From Pedobacter ureilyticus (GTDB lineage: Bacteria; Bacteroidota; Bacteroidia; Sphingobacteriales; Sphingobacteriaceae): a DNA stretch of 64,000 nucleotides. A program made the position numbers and the translations under genes. Location of the stretch: NCBI RefSeq assembly GCF_005925345.1, contig NZ_SSHJ01000001.1, positions 310,001-374,000 on the forward strand, in the 5' to 3' direction. Of the stretch, positions 53,667 through 63,176 are shown piece by piece. Positions within the stretch are counted from its first letter, which is position 1; each line of letters opens with the position of its first letter. Under the pieces are notes generated by a model. That model was not told the DNA's origin, did not search any database, and saw only the letters and a program-made list of their open reading frames with translations.

Positions 53667-53689
53667 TTTTGATGGAGATTTTGATGTAA
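53667..53689 (+). repeat. Two 12-bp iterons upstream of integrase
   Basis: TTTTGATGGAG (53667) and TTTTGATGTAA (53679), period 12, matching the left-end iterons at 33913-33947. Confidence 0.6.
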
Positions 53690-53761
53690 ATAGTAAATAA
53701 GAATGATTTCAATCTATTAGAAGAGCACCAATACCTGCGTTTAGCAGGTATTGGACGCAGT

Positions 53762-53830
53762 ACCCGTTCATACAGGTTTATATTTGGTTAGAAAGAGAGA
53801 CAGTCTTGGATGAGGTGTCTCTTTTCTTTT
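53762..53830 (+). repeat. attR of element 2 (69-bp direct repeat)
   Basis: Identical to 33749-33817. Preceded by element sequence rather than the operator and promoter found at the left copy. Confidence 0.92.
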
Positions 53831-53986
53831 ATATAGGCGTCTGAATGCTTCTACGGTGTTTTTATTTAGTTCTGCCTTATATCTAACTTCCTTTGTTTTT
53901 AATTCCGTTAATTATATTTTGATGTAATTTCATGGAAAATTTGATGAAAAATCATCTTCCCTATAGTGGCTAAGAAAGGTTATATA
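53831..53986. other. Relic left end beyond attR
   Basis: The stretch after the right repeat carries TTTTGATGTAA (53917), a decayed TTTCATGGAAA (53929) and TTTGATGAA (53940-53948): a worn copy of the period-12 iterons found 96 bp inside attL, at a similar distance (87 bp) from the repeat. Confidence 0.5.
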
Positions 53987-54196
53987 TCAACACACCTTGA
54001 ATAAGTAAAAAATCCAATAAGCAAATAGATTGCACCAAAAAGCATAGCAGCATTGCTTTTGGACCTGCCCTAAGCGACCATTTTTCTTAATCTCATTTGG
54101 TATATGAAGAATTTCACCCCACAGCTTTTTACAAAGGGTTTCAAAATCTTGCCAATTTAACGGTTTGGGTAACGTCTTTTTCATAAAGCATTTCAA
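53987..54196 (-). pseudogene. Fragment of a restriction-endonuclease-like gene
   Basis: 69 residues. LPKPLNWQDFETLCKKLWGEILHIPNEIKKNGRLGQVQ resembles the start of a family of PD-(D/E)XK proteins that begin WxxFExLCxxLW and have GRxGQxQ before the catalytic Asp. Here the frame leaves the family pattern right after GQVQ, so the active site is missing and the gene looks broken. An overlapping frame reads as a membrane segment (AMLFGAIYLLIGFF). Confidence 0.55.
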
Positions 54197-54299
54197 TTAT
54201 TTGCAACATATATGTCAATTGCATAAAACTTACGGGAGTTATTTTTTCTTGCTAATTGAATTAATTCATCAGGAATTATTACATAAAGCCGCACTAGCT

Positions 54300-54350
54300 A
54301 CCGCTCACAAACGCAGTCTATATGTTCAAAGAAAATTGCAAGGCAACCAA
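54300..54350. repeat. Degenerate third copy of the inner palindrome
   Basis: GCTCAC...AGTC...TTCAAAG-aaaa-TTGC-aag-GCAA aligns with copy B at 42789-42841, but the closing stem is lost. It lies in the relic zone outside element 2. Confidence 0.45.
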
Positions 54351-54389
54351 TTCCCAATAATAATAGAGGTGGTACATAAGGCAAAAAGA

Positions 54390-55103
54390 TTATTCTTGGT
54401 TTTTATAAGTAATAATTGGAGCAAGTTCTTTTTTTAATGCTTCAAAATCTTCTTTACTCATCATGTCAATTCCCATCAACTCTTTTGCTTCTTTTAATTT
54501 TGCAATGGCCTCATCCCTTGTCATTTTTCTATTTTTCAATAAAATTTCCCCAGACTCAACTGCTAATTCGGTATCCATCACGCTTAAATATTTATTTATA
54601 CCGAACGCTTTACCATTTAATTCTCCTAGTACCATTACAACGTACAAAGGTTTATTTTTACTTCCTCTATGATATGTTTTTATCTCATTAACAATAACGG
54701 TAGTATTTTTCAAACTATTATCAGCCATACTCGCTGCATCGCCATTCATAGCAGCCATAATACTTCCAAATCCCGCAGGCCTGCCCATTTGTATGAATTC
54801 ATAAGTTTTCTTAGAGGTACTTCTTGATTGTGCCACACCGCCTCTTGCTTTGGTGCCATAACTGCCTGAATAAGTTCTAATGCTCATTTCTTCAGAAGTA
54901 GGTGTTCCTAATATTAAAGTGTCACCTATTTTTACACTATTCTTACTAACCGTTATATACTCTTTTACTTGAGTACCATTTTTAATTGAGTTAAAAAAAT
55001 TAATGTCTTGAGTGTGGGCGTATGTCAATAAATCAAGATTCTCTTGCGCATACATATTGATACTTACCAAAAGAACGGTTAAAAAGGTAATTGTTTTTTT
55101 CAT
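54390..55103 (-). CDS. Secreted hypothetical protein
   Basis: 237 residues with a signal peptide (MKKTITFLTVLLVSINMYAQ). The mature part has a glycine- and serine-rich segment (YSGSYGTKARGGVAQSRSTSKK) and a charged C-terminal helix (MTRDEAIAKLKEAKELMGIDMMSKEDFEALKKEL), which resembles a SHOCT-like tail. No family assigned. A copy of the 120-bp dispersed repeat lies 59 bp upstream. Confidence 0.65.
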   Translation of the reverse strand: MKKTITFLTVLLVSINMYAQENLDLLTYAHTQDINFFNSIKNGTQVKEYITVSKNSVKIGDTLILGTPTSEEMSIRTYSGSYGTKARGGVAQSRSTSKKTYEFIQMGRPAGFGSIMAAMNGDAASMADNSLKNTTVIVNEIKTYHRGSKNKPLYVVMVLGELNGKAFGINKYLSVMDTELAVESGEILLKNRKMTRDEAIAKLKEAKELMGIDMMSKEDFEALKKELAPIITYKNQE

Positions 55104-55161
55104 TATAGTTATTTATAAGTTGGTTTGTTTATTTGTTTTGCAACTGATATAAGCGCTATAC

Positions 55162-55280
55162 TGTAGCGCATATTTGCCCAGAACTGGGTAGATTAGCGAA
55201 TGAGAGTAGCGTATTTATTAATTATGGTAAAAGTATATAAAATTCTATATACCATCAAATTGGCTTCTATATCTTATAAT
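55162..55280. repeat. Dispersed ~120-bp repeat, copy 2
   Basis: Alignable with 40162-40280 upstream of hamA, in the same position relative to its gene. Confidence 0.55.
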
Positions 55281-55297
55281 ATCCCCCATGCTGGCGC

Positions 55298-55658
55298 AGA
55301 CGTGCCGCATGTGCAAAACCATTAACCTTCCCATATTTTTCTCCTATGCTTATCATAAATACGCTATTGCCATCAATCCCTTTCCCTTGCTGTAATCTAT
55401 AGCATTATTGTAACTCTACTCGTGCGGCTCGTTCACAATAACCGATCGCAAAATAATTACATGCCCAGATTATCCTTACAATAGTTCTAGCCTTCTAGCA
55501 AAATTTCGCTATACAATGGCCAGGTAAATACTTCTACCCATTTCACTAACGCAAAACTGATGAAGTATTGCCGTTCTGGTTATGGAATTTGTATTTGCGG
55601 CTCATTGGTTTTTACTTTATTTATTTCTTTTCATATACGGCACGCGTAGGCCAGCATG
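55298..55658. repeat. Inverted repeat pair in host spacer
   Basis: CCCATGCTGGCGCAGACGTG (near 55298) and CGGCACGCGTAGGCCAGCAT (near 55635) are imperfect inverted copies about 330 bp apart. No gene between them is convincing. Confidence 0.45.
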
Positions 55659-55741
55659 GGTTCAACGTTAAAATCAAGGCATTCACATCACAGTTCAGGG
55701 GCGTAGGAGAAATCAACTTTTTCCTGTTCAGGCTAACTAAA

Positions 55742-55852
55742 TCATTTCGAGCGTAGTCGAGAAATCTTTGGTCATTTATCAAAAATGACCCCTCTAAAGA
55801 TTTAGCTTTGCTTTCTTTCAGTTCTCCACTCGCTTCGCTGCGGTCGAAATGA
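55742..55852. repeat. Palindromic interspersed repeat
   Basis: Ends TCATTTCGA (55742-55750) and TCGAAATGA (55844-55852) with inner AAATCTTT and AAAGATTT. Similar palindromes beginning TCATTTCGAGCGTAGTCGAG are widespread in Bacteroidota genomes. Confidence 0.65.
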
Positions 55853-56154
55853 CGAATCAAGAACCAAAACTCATGTTAAGGTAATTGAAAAACTGAGCTA
55901 GTAAAAACCTTCCTCACTTTAAGCAACACTACAGTATTTGCACGCTTTGCTCAAAACTTTTATCCACCTTATACCAAGCTCATATCCATTTCGTTAAATA
56001 CCTGTTATCAACAGATGTTAATTTCTTATGTTGATAGCTATTTACATAAATTCTATTTTAGTACCAACCCAACTTAAAACCAATGCAAAGCATTGTGTTA
56101 ATGAGTAGGATTTTAAGAAAAAAGTTGCAAAAGCTAATAAAGCGCACACAAAAA
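55853..56154. other. Spacer upstream of the TPR gene
   Basis: About 300 nt without a gene or clear promoter; the in-frame ATG at 56083 is rejected as the TPR gene start. Confidence 0.35.
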
Positions 56155-59100
56155 ATGAAGAAAAGATATTTATTGGTTCCCCTATTTATCGCCAGCGGAT
56201 ACGGATTTGGCTACGCACAAATTAGTCCATTGGTAAAGCTGAACCAAAACTACCAAAGTGGCCTAGAGCTGCTTCAAAATGAAAAATACGTTGCTGCTGC
56301 GCAACAATTTAAAATGGTTGAACAGTTTAGAAACAAGCCTAGCACACAACCACAAAGCAATGCAGAACTCACTACCATTAAAGAAAATGCCAAGTTTTAT
56401 GCTGCTGTTTGCGCCATAGAACTAGGGAACGATGACTCGGAATCACTTTTCCGAGAATTTATCAGGGAATATCCGCTAAACCCCAATACCAAGCTAGCCT
56501 ACTTTTATATGGGTAAAGCTTATTTTGGGCAAAAAAATTATGAAAAAGCTTTGGAATGGTTTAACCAAGCAGACCCAAGTTCGCTTTCGGGTAAGCAACG
56601 TTTAGAATATCAGTTTAAACAAGGCTACGCTTACTTTGAAACCGGTAACATAGAAAAAGCAGAACCACTGTTTGAAGCCGTAAAAAAAGAAGAATCACAA
56701 TTTAAAGAAAGTGCGACTTATTACTTTGCCTATATCAATTATCTAAATAAAGAATACAAAACGGCCCTAGCTAATTTTGAAAAACTAAAAGGCTCTGCTA
56801 CTTACGAAGCCAGTTATCCGTATTACATTACTTCAATGTATTACTTAGATGAGCGTTACGATGACGTAATTGATTATGCCATCCCGATAATGGAAAAAAC
56901 CAAACAGAAGTACGAAGCAGAAATGTTGAGTTTGGTAGCCGCTTCTTATTTTGCCAAATCGGAATTTAAAAGTGCAGAAAAGTACTTTGCTGCTTACTAT
57001 GCAAAAGATAATAATCAGGTTAAAAACAACCTGTTTGTTTACCAATATGGCTATGCGTTATTTCAAAATGGCAAATACAAAGAGTCGGTTAACGTACTAG
57101 AAAAACTAAATACCGACGATGTTTACCTTCAAAATGGTATGTTTACCTTAGCTAAATCAGCTTTAAAGCTAAATGCTAAAGAAAAAGCTAGAAATGCATT
57201 TTTCAGAGCGTCACGTCTGGATTTCGACAAGAACATGCAGGAAGAAGCCTGGATCAATTACGCTAAATTGAGCTACGAGCTAGAATTTAACCAGCAAGCC
57301 CTAGAAGCTACACAAAACTTTCTTAAAACTTTTCCCAACTCTAAAAAAATAAACGAAGCAAAGACTTTATTGGGCGAAATCTTGTTAACTAGCAAAAACT
57401 ATCAAGCGGCCATTGATATTTTAGAACCTATACCCAACAAAACGCCAGAAGCTAAAGCTGCTTACCAGAAAGTAACTTACTTCCGCGGATTAGAGTTTTA
57501 CAACGAAAGAGCTTTCCCTAATGCATTATCAATGTTTTTGCGATCAGCGAATTTTGCCGAAGACAAAGAAATTCTTGCTTTAAGTATTTACTGGAGAGCC
57601 GAAACGGCTTACGAGCTACGCAAATACGGAGAAGCAGTAAGCACTTTTGAAAAGTTTTTGGCAATGGAAGAAGCTAAGCAAACGGACGTTTATAATTTTG
57701 CCAATTATGCACTAGGATATGCTGCTTTTGAAGATGAAAAATATACTAAAGCCGCCAATTATTTTGAACGCTTTTTAAGAGGTGCGGATAAAGACGCCAA
57801 CACTGTAACCGATGCCACCTTACGTTTGGCAGATTCATATTTCGTTAACAAGAATTATGGAGAGGCCTTAACTCACTACAACCGCATTATTGCAGAAAGA
57901 AAGACAGGAGAAGATTATGCCCTTTTTCAACGAGGTATGATCCAAGGCTTACAAAAGCAAGAAGATGCCAAAATTGCTACTATGCAGAGCCTGCTCAAAC
58001 AATTTCCTAATTCTAATTACTCTGACGATGCTGGTTTTGAAACGGCCTACACCTATTTTAACAAAGGAGAATTAGAAAAATCGAAAACTGATTTGGTAGG
58101 TCTGATAGAAAAGTACCCGAGAAGCAGCTATATTCCAAGAGCTTTACTGACCATAGGATTGGTGCAATACAACCAAGACCAAGACGATATGGCTTTGGAA
58201 TCTTTCAAAAAAGTAATTAGAGACTATCCGAGTGCACCCGATGCCAAACAAGCACTAGAATCTATCAAAAACATTTACGTAGATCGCGGCGATGCTACCG
58301 GTTTTATTGCCTATGCGGCTACTACACCATTAGGCAATTATTCTACGAGCGAGCAAGACAATATCATGTTCCAATCTGCCAATAACATTTACTTACGTGG
58401 CGATGCCAAGGCGGCCTACGAAGCAATAAACGGCTACCTAGATAAATTTCCAAAACCGATACACGACAAAGAAGCTAAATTTATTAGGGCCGAATCTTTA
58501 GTTAAATTAGGGCGCTCTGCCGAAGCTATACAAGATTACGACTATATCTTAAACGACTGGACAAGTGATTACACCGAACGTTCGTTAATGAGTGTTTCTA
58601 AAGTGTTAATGGAAGAGAAAAAATACAACGAAGCCATCGTGTATTTAAAAAGATTAGAAACCACGGCAGATTACAAGGCGCATCACAGTTACGCCATCAA
58701 TAATTTAATAAAGGCCTACAACGAATTAAACATGCCTGATGATATGCTGAAATATGCCGAAATCATCAAAACATCAGACAAGGCATCCGAAGAAGAGAAA
58801 AACAGTTCTGATCTGTATGCCGGCAAGGCCTTCTTACTAAAAGCAGATACCACATCGGCGGTTAAAGCATTTAACAATGTAGTGGCCAAAACCAAAACCT
58901 TGGCCGCAGCAGAAGCCAAATATAACCTAGCCTTTTTACAGTATGCCAAAGGCGACTATAAAACGTCGCAAAAAACTTGCTTTGATTTAATTAACAATAT
59001 GCCGTCTTACGATTATTGGGTAGCTAAATCTTTTATCCTCTTAGCCGATAATTACTTAGCGCTAAAAGATAAAATGCAAGCAAAAAGCACCTTGTTAAGT

Positions 59101-59172
59101 ATCATCGACAACTACGAAGGTAAAGATGATATTGTACCTACTGCAAAAGAAAAATTGGCTAAAATCAACTAG
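56155..59172 (+). CDS. Secreted TPR-repeat protein
   Basis: 1005 residues from ATG at 56155, which gives a signal peptide (MKKRYLLVPLFIASGYGFGYAQ). The rest is a long tetratricopeptide array, e.g. AYFYMGKAYFGQKNYEKALEWFNQADP, AYFETGNIEKAEPLFEAV and AAYQKVTYFRGLEFYNERAFPNALSMFLRSA, so a protein-protein scaffold in the periplasm. It heads the envelope cluster, with the barrel gene 11 nt downstream. Its partners are presumably the downstream outer-membrane and TonB-system proteins. Confidence 0.88.
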   Translation: MKKRYLLVPLFIASGYGFGYAQISPLVKLNQNYQSGLELLQNEKYVAAAQQFKMVEQFRNKPSTQPQSNAELTTIKENAKFYAAVCAIELGNDDSESLFREFIREYPLNPNTKLAYFYMGKAYFGQKNYEKALEWFNQADPSSLSGKQRLEYQFKQGYAYFETGNIEKAEPLFEAVKKEESQFKESATYYFAYINYLNKEYKTALANFEKLKGSATYEASYPYYITSMYYLDERYDDVIDYAIPIMEKTKQKYEAEMLSLVAASYFAKSEFKSAEKYFAAYYAKDNNQVKNNLFVYQYGYALFQNGKYKESVNVLEKLNTDDVYLQNGMFTLAKSALKLNAKEKARNAFFRASRLDFDKNMQEEAWINYAKLSYELEFNQQALEATQNFLKTFPNSKKINEAKTLLGEILLTSKNYQAAIDILEPIPNKTPEAKAAYQKVTYFRGLEFYNERAFPNALSMFLRSANFAEDKEILALSIYWRAETAYELRKYGEAVSTFEKFLAMEEAKQTDVYNFANYALGYAAFEDEKYTKAANYFERFLRGADKDANTVTDATLRLADSYFVNKNYGEALTHYNRIIAERKTGEDYALFQRGMIQGLQKQEDAKIATMQSLLKQFPNSNYSDDAGFETAYTYFNKGELEKSKTDLVGLIEKYPRSSYIPRALLTIGLVQYNQDQDDMALESFKKVIRDYPSAPDAKQALESIKNIYVDRGDATGFIAYAATTPLGNYSTSEQDNIMFQSANNIYLRGDAKAAYEAINGYLDKFPKPIHDKEAKFIRAESLVKLGRSAEAIQDYDYILNDWTSDYTERSLMSVSKVLMEEKKYNEAIVYLKRLETTADYKAHHSYAINNLIKAYNELNMPDDMLKYAEIIKTSDKASEEEKNSSDLYAGKAFLLKADTTSAVKAFNNVVAKTKTLAAAEAKYNLAFLQYAKGDYKTSQKTCFDLINNMPSYDYWVAKSFILLADNYLALKDKMQAKSTLLSIIDNYEGKDDIVPTAKEKLAKIN

Positions 59173-59183
59173 AAAAACACACA

Positions 59184-60890
59184 ATGAACTTTAATAAAAC
59201 AACATATTTAACGCTTGCCTTAATTTTCGGAGCAGCTGGTTTGCATGCGCAAGATGTGAAACCACCTGAGAAGAGCGAGAAAACGGTTAGCGAGGAAATC
59301 GAAATCATTAGGCCCTACAAACCGGTATTGGCCGAAGCCGTTAAACTAAGAAGAAGTCCGGATTTGGACAATATTAAAACTTATAGAGCTAAATTCAATT
59401 ACCAATTAACGGATAGGAAATTAGCGCTGAATAGCGATATCCAGAAACTACAAGCTCAAAAGGTAGCGGATGAACGCCAAGCAGAATTGTTTAACAATTA
59501 TGTAAAGGGAGGGTTAGGCAATTTAGGTACTTTTTTAGCAGAGGCTTACGTAGGCATGGGTAAAGATCCAGCTTTGCAAACGGGTGTCTTTTTTAGGCAT
59601 TTTGGTCAATCAGGAAAACTGAACAAACAAGACGAAAACCGCCAACAATTGAGTGCATTTGCTCGTAGCATTGGAGAAAGCGCAACACTAAACGGAAAGC
59701 TAAATTACCAGAGACATGGGCTATATTTTTATGGAGTTAACGATACTGACCTTAGCCTAAACCCAAATCCAGAAAGGCAGGTCTTCAACTTCTTCGAATT
59801 AGAGGGCGAAGCAATTAGTAAGTTTACCCAAGACCCTGACGCTTTTAGTTATGCCGCAAAGGTAAACGCTTATATGTTTAACGACAGATTTAGTGCCAAA
59901 GAAAACTCTTTTATGCTAAACGGTTATTTGAATAAACGCATCAGTAGTTTCAATTTAGGTTTGGCAGCATCTGCAGAATTAGGAAAAACGAAAGATCTAA
60001 ATACCGATGTATCTAACAACTTGCTACGTGTTAATCCGTACATAAAGCTGCAAGCTGGGGGCGTTAAGATTGTTGCGGGAGCAAACATTACACAAGAATT
60101 TGGCACAAAGTCTGCCACCAGGGTTTTCCCAGCAATAACCGCCGACTTTACCTTGATCCCAGATTTCTTACAGTTATTTGGAGAAGTTAAGGGAGATGTA
60201 AACCGTAACACCTTAAAAGACTTAACAGACGAAAACCCATTCTTAAATCAAAATATTTTGATTAAAAACAGCATAGAAAAACTAAGTTTTAGTGCTGGTA
60301 TTAAGGGTACTGGAGGGCCAGGTTTTGGTTACAAAGCCAAGGTTTACAGTAGAGAAATTACCGATATGCCTTTGTTTGTAAATAACTTTGATACATTTAA
60401 TAAATTTGATGTGATTTACGATTTCGGCAAAACAAAAATATTGGGCTTAGAAGGGGAATTATCTGTTCAGGTTAGTGATAACTTAAAATGGACCGGTAAA
60501 CTAAACATGGAAGATTATAAAGCTGGTGCCGAAAAAGAAAGCTACTTTAAACCGCAATTACGTTTATCATCAAACTTTACGTTTGTGTACAACAAGAAAC
60601 TGACTTTTGATGCCGCCGTTATGATGCAAGACGATAGTAGAGCCAAAGTTTTCACGGCAAATCCGTTAAATCCTGATGGAACTTATCCGCCAGTACCAGA
60701 TTTTAATAACGAAAGCATAGTAACCGTTAAAGGCTTTGTTGATTTAGGTTTGGGAGCCAACTATAAAATCAACAACAAATTTTCGGCATTTGTTAAAACA
60801 AACAACTTGTTAAACAATAACTACAGCAGATTTTTATACTACCGTTTAAATGGAATCAATATCTTTGGCGGCTTAACCTATTCTTTTTAA
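59184..60890 (+). CDS. Outer-membrane beta-barrel protein (TonB-dependent receptor-like)
   Basis: 568 residues. Signal peptide MNFNKTTYLTLALIFGAAGLHAQ, a short periplasmic segment with EEIEIIRPYKPVLAEAVKLRRSPD, then alternating amphipathic strands to a C-terminal F (GLTYSF) typical of outer-membrane barrels. It is shorter than a full TonB-dependent receptor and lacks a visible plug domain, so it resembles the short barrel proteins in gliding/secretion or TonB clusters. Lies between the TPR and HU-SPOR genes. Confidence 0.78.
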   Translation: MNFNKTTYLTLALIFGAAGLHAQDVKPPEKSEKTVSEEIEIIRPYKPVLAEAVKLRRSPDLDNIKTYRAKFNYQLTDRKLALNSDIQKLQAQKVADERQAELFNNYVKGGLGNLGTFLAEAYVGMGKDPALQTGVFFRHFGQSGKLNKQDENRQQLSAFARSIGESATLNGKLNYQRHGLYFYGVNDTDLSLNPNPERQVFNFFELEGEAISKFTQDPDAFSYAAKVNAYMFNDRFSAKENSFMLNGYLNKRISSFNLGLAASAELGKTKDLNTDVSNNLLRVNPYIKLQAGGVKIVAGANITQEFGTKSATRVFPAITADFTLIPDFLQLFGEVKGDVNRNTLKDLTDENPFLNQNILIKNSIEKLSFSAGIKGTGGPGFGYKAKVYSREITDMPLFVNNFDTFNKFDVIYDFGKTKILGLEGELSVQVSDNLKWTGKLNMEDYKAGAEKESYFKPQLRLSSNFTFVYNKKLTFDAAVMMQDDSRAKVFTANPLNPDGTYPPVPDFNNESIVTVKGFVDLGLGANYKINNKFSAFVKTNNLLNNNYSRFLYYRLNGINIFGGLTYSF

Positions 60891-60917
60891 AGGTTAATTT
60901 ATACTTATTTTACCCAA

Positions 60918-62459
60918 ATGGATATATTACAATACCTTATAGCACTTTTAAAAACTCGTAAACAAATAGGAGTTGAAGGCTTAGGTACTTTTTACAAAAA
61001 GAAAACGCCAGGAAGGTACGATGCGGAAAGCCATTCGTTTTTGCCGCCTAGCTATGCCTTAGAGTTTACTACCGAACAATTAGAAAACACAGCACTTTCT
61101 GAATATATCCAAAATAAACGAGGTATCTCGGCAGATTCTGCTCAATATTTCATCAATCAGTTTGTTACAGAAGTACAACAATCGTTAACAAACGGAACTT
61201 ATGAACTCGCCAATTTAGGAACACTGCAAAAAGTTGATGACCAATTGGCTTTCACGCCGAGCCAAGACATCAATACAGGTTTCGACTTTTTTGCTTTGCC
61301 CCCAGTAACTGCTACCATACCTCAGGCAAGCATTGAAGAAACCGAAGCACTTTCGAAACCTGATACCGTGGCAGAGCATTCTCAAATAGAACAAGTGCAG
61401 GTTCCAGAGTTTGAGCAAGAAATAAATAAGCTTGGGTTTACAGAAACTGCGGCTACTACAGAAGAAGAAAGCGCCAACACTGAAGAAGATTTAACCGAAG
61501 AAGAACCTGTTGAACACACTAACGAACAGAAACAAGCAACTGAAGAAGTTGAAAACCTTGGCTCAGACAACCAAGAGGCAGCTCCTATATCCGTAACCGA
61601 GCAAGAACCCTCAGCACCCGAAACTTTTGAAGAAGTTACGTCGGTTGACACCAACAATGAAGTAGAGCACGAAGAAGACCAAGACACTTGGAATTTTGAA
61701 AAGGATAATGTAATTTCTGAAGAAGACCTCAATACTGAAGAAATATTTACAGAAAAAGAGGCTGATACCCCGATTACTTTTACAGAGGAAGAAAAATCCA
61801 AAGATTTTAAATTAAATTCTACCACACAAGAGTGGAGCTTCGATACCATTGACAGTAAAACCAAACAGGAAGAAAATGTACTTATCGAAGATTTTGATAG
61901 AGAAGAAATAGAAGAACAAGCTCCGGTAGAGCAAACTAAAATGCCTTTTTATCAGAAGCTTCTCCTAGGCCTACTCATTGTTGCTATAGCTTTGGTTATT
62001 CTTTACTTTGTGCGACCAACTGTTTTTGAGAGCTTTAAAAAAGACAACACCAATCCGAACGACAAGATAGCCGTACCTATTGAAAGAAGTAATTTAAAAA
62101 CTCAAAAAGATTCGCTTTCTTTCGCAGATAGCATCATGAAAAATGCCGATAAAGTAGGACTGGAAGTAGAAAAAGCAAAAGACACGTTAAAGGTTACCAC
62201 TTCAAAAACAGAGGTACCTACTACCTATACCTACGATGTAATTATTGCTTCTTTTGCTAGCGATGCTAAAGCGCAAGCTTATATTTCCCGTATGAAAAGC
62301 AAAGGCTTTGATGCAAAAATATCTACGATGCACGGTAAGCGAAAAAATATTAGCATTGCAACCTATAACCATATAGACTCGGCACAAAAATACGTTGCCA
62401 AGTTTCGCAAGCAATTTAATAACAAAGATATCTATGCCCAACCCATTAAAAACAAATAA
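60918..62459 (+). CDS. CCDC81-type HU domain and SPOR domain protein
   Basis: 513 residues. The N-terminus (MDILQYLIALLKTRKQIGVEGLGTFYKKKTPGRYDAESHSFLPPSYALEF) is the bacterial CCDC81-like HU domain; a long acidic, low-complexity linker follows (about 135-340), then a membrane helix (KLLLGLLIVAIALVILYFV, about 347-365) and a C-terminal SPOR domain (TYDVIIASFASDAKAQAYISRMKSKGFDAKIS) that binds denuded septal peptidoglycan. The HU part is cytoplasmic and the SPOR part periplasmic. It links the envelope cluster to cell division sites. Confidence 0.9.
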   Translation: MDILQYLIALLKTRKQIGVEGLGTFYKKKTPGRYDAESHSFLPPSYALEFTTEQLENTALSEYIQNKRGISADSAQYFINQFVTEVQQSLTNGTYELANLGTLQKVDDQLAFTPSQDINTGFDFFALPPVTATIPQASIEETEALSKPDTVAEHSQIEQVQVPEFEQEINKLGFTETAATTEEESANTEEDLTEEEPVEHTNEQKQATEEVENLGSDNQEAAPISVTEQEPSAPETFEEVTSVDTNNEVEHEEDQDTWNFEKDNVISEEDLNTEEIFTEKEADTPITFTEEEKSKDFKLNSTTQEWSFDTIDSKTKQEENVLIEDFDREEIEEQAPVEQTKMPFYQKLLLGLLIVAIALVILYFVRPTVFESFKKDNTNPNDKIAVPIERSNLKTQKDSLSFADSIMKNADKVGLEVEKAKDTLKVTTSKTEVPTTYTYDVIIASFASDAKAQAYISRMKSKGFDAKISTMHGKRKNISIATYNHIDSAQKYVAKFRKQFNNKDIYAQPIKNK

Positions 62460-62465
62460 CACACA

Positions 62466-63176
62466 ATGATACTATTACAGGCCAATTTACAAGACACCGT
62501 GCAAAATTTAGCAGATACAGCACAAACTGTAACTACTGCAGCCGTTAAAACACAAGAGCAAATTCATTTTATAGACCTACTTTTTAGAGGTGGCTGGGTA
62601 ATGATCCCACTGGCATTATTGGCGTTTTTAGGCTTGGTTATTTTTATCGAAAGGTATTTAACCGTACGTAAAGCTTCTAAAGACGATAGCAATTTATTGT
62701 TCCAAATTAGACAGAACATTAAAGATGGCCGATTGGAAAATGCCATCGCTTTGTGTAAAAACACACCTTCTCCTTTGGCTCGTATGTTAGAGAAAGGCTT
62801 AAAACGTATTGGCCGCCCTATTAAGGATATTGAAGGCGCCATAGAAAACACCGGAAAACTGGAAGTAGCCAAATTGGAAAAGAACATTGGCATTTTAGGT
62901 ATTATTGCTGGTATTGCACCCATGTTGGGTTTCGTAGGTACCATTATTGGGGTAATTACCATTTTCCAACGTGTAGCTGCCGAAGGTGCTATTGAAATTG
63001 GTACCATTTCTGATGGTCTTTATACCAAAATGATCACCTCTGCTACAGGGCTAATTATCGGTATCATGGCCTACGTACTTTACCACATCCTAAACATGAT
63101 GGTGGAGAAAATCATCCTTAAAATGGAAACCGAAGCAATTGAGTTTATCGATCTTTTAGAAGAACCAGGCAAATAA
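62466..63176 (+). CDS. exbB: MotA/TolQ/ExbB proton channel
   Basis: 236 residues with three membrane segments: VMIPLALLAFLGLVIFIERYL, IGILGIIAGIAPMLGFVGTIIGVITIF and MITSATGLIIGIMAYVLYHIL. With ExbD it uses the proton gradient to energise TonB in the inner membrane. Starts 6 nt after the HU-SPOR gene; its stop overlaps the exbD start. Confidence 0.92.
   Translation: MILLQANLQDTVQNLADTAQTVTTAAVKTQEQIHFIDLLFRGGWVMIPLALLAFLGLVIFIERYLTVRKASKDDSNLLFQIRQNIKDGRLENAIALCKNTPSPLARMLEKGLKRIGRPIKDIEGAIENTGKLEVAKLEKNIGILGIIAGIAPMLGFVGTIIGVITIFQRVAAEGAIEIGTISDGLYTKMITSATGLIIGIMAYVLYHILNMMVEKIILKMETEAIEFIDLLEEPGK

Larger units (their letters stand above)
33749..53830. mobile_element. Element 2: 20-kb integrated defence island
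   Basis: A 69-bp perfect direct repeat occurs at 33749-33817 and 53762-53830 (offset 20013). A tyrosine integrase lies just inside the right end. The left copy is continuous with the operator-promoter-transcript and is the natural locus; the right copy lacks that upstream part. Cargo includes the Hachiman operon, a HEPN-like gene, a DUF4365 gene with a membrane partner, a RadC-like protein and a helicase-like protein. No tra genes recognised. Confidence 0.9.

Noticed and set aside
55568..55860. Frames of 62 and 79 codons in the host spacer
   Set aside because: They run through the palindromic interspersed repeat and an inverted repeat, with no protein-like features.
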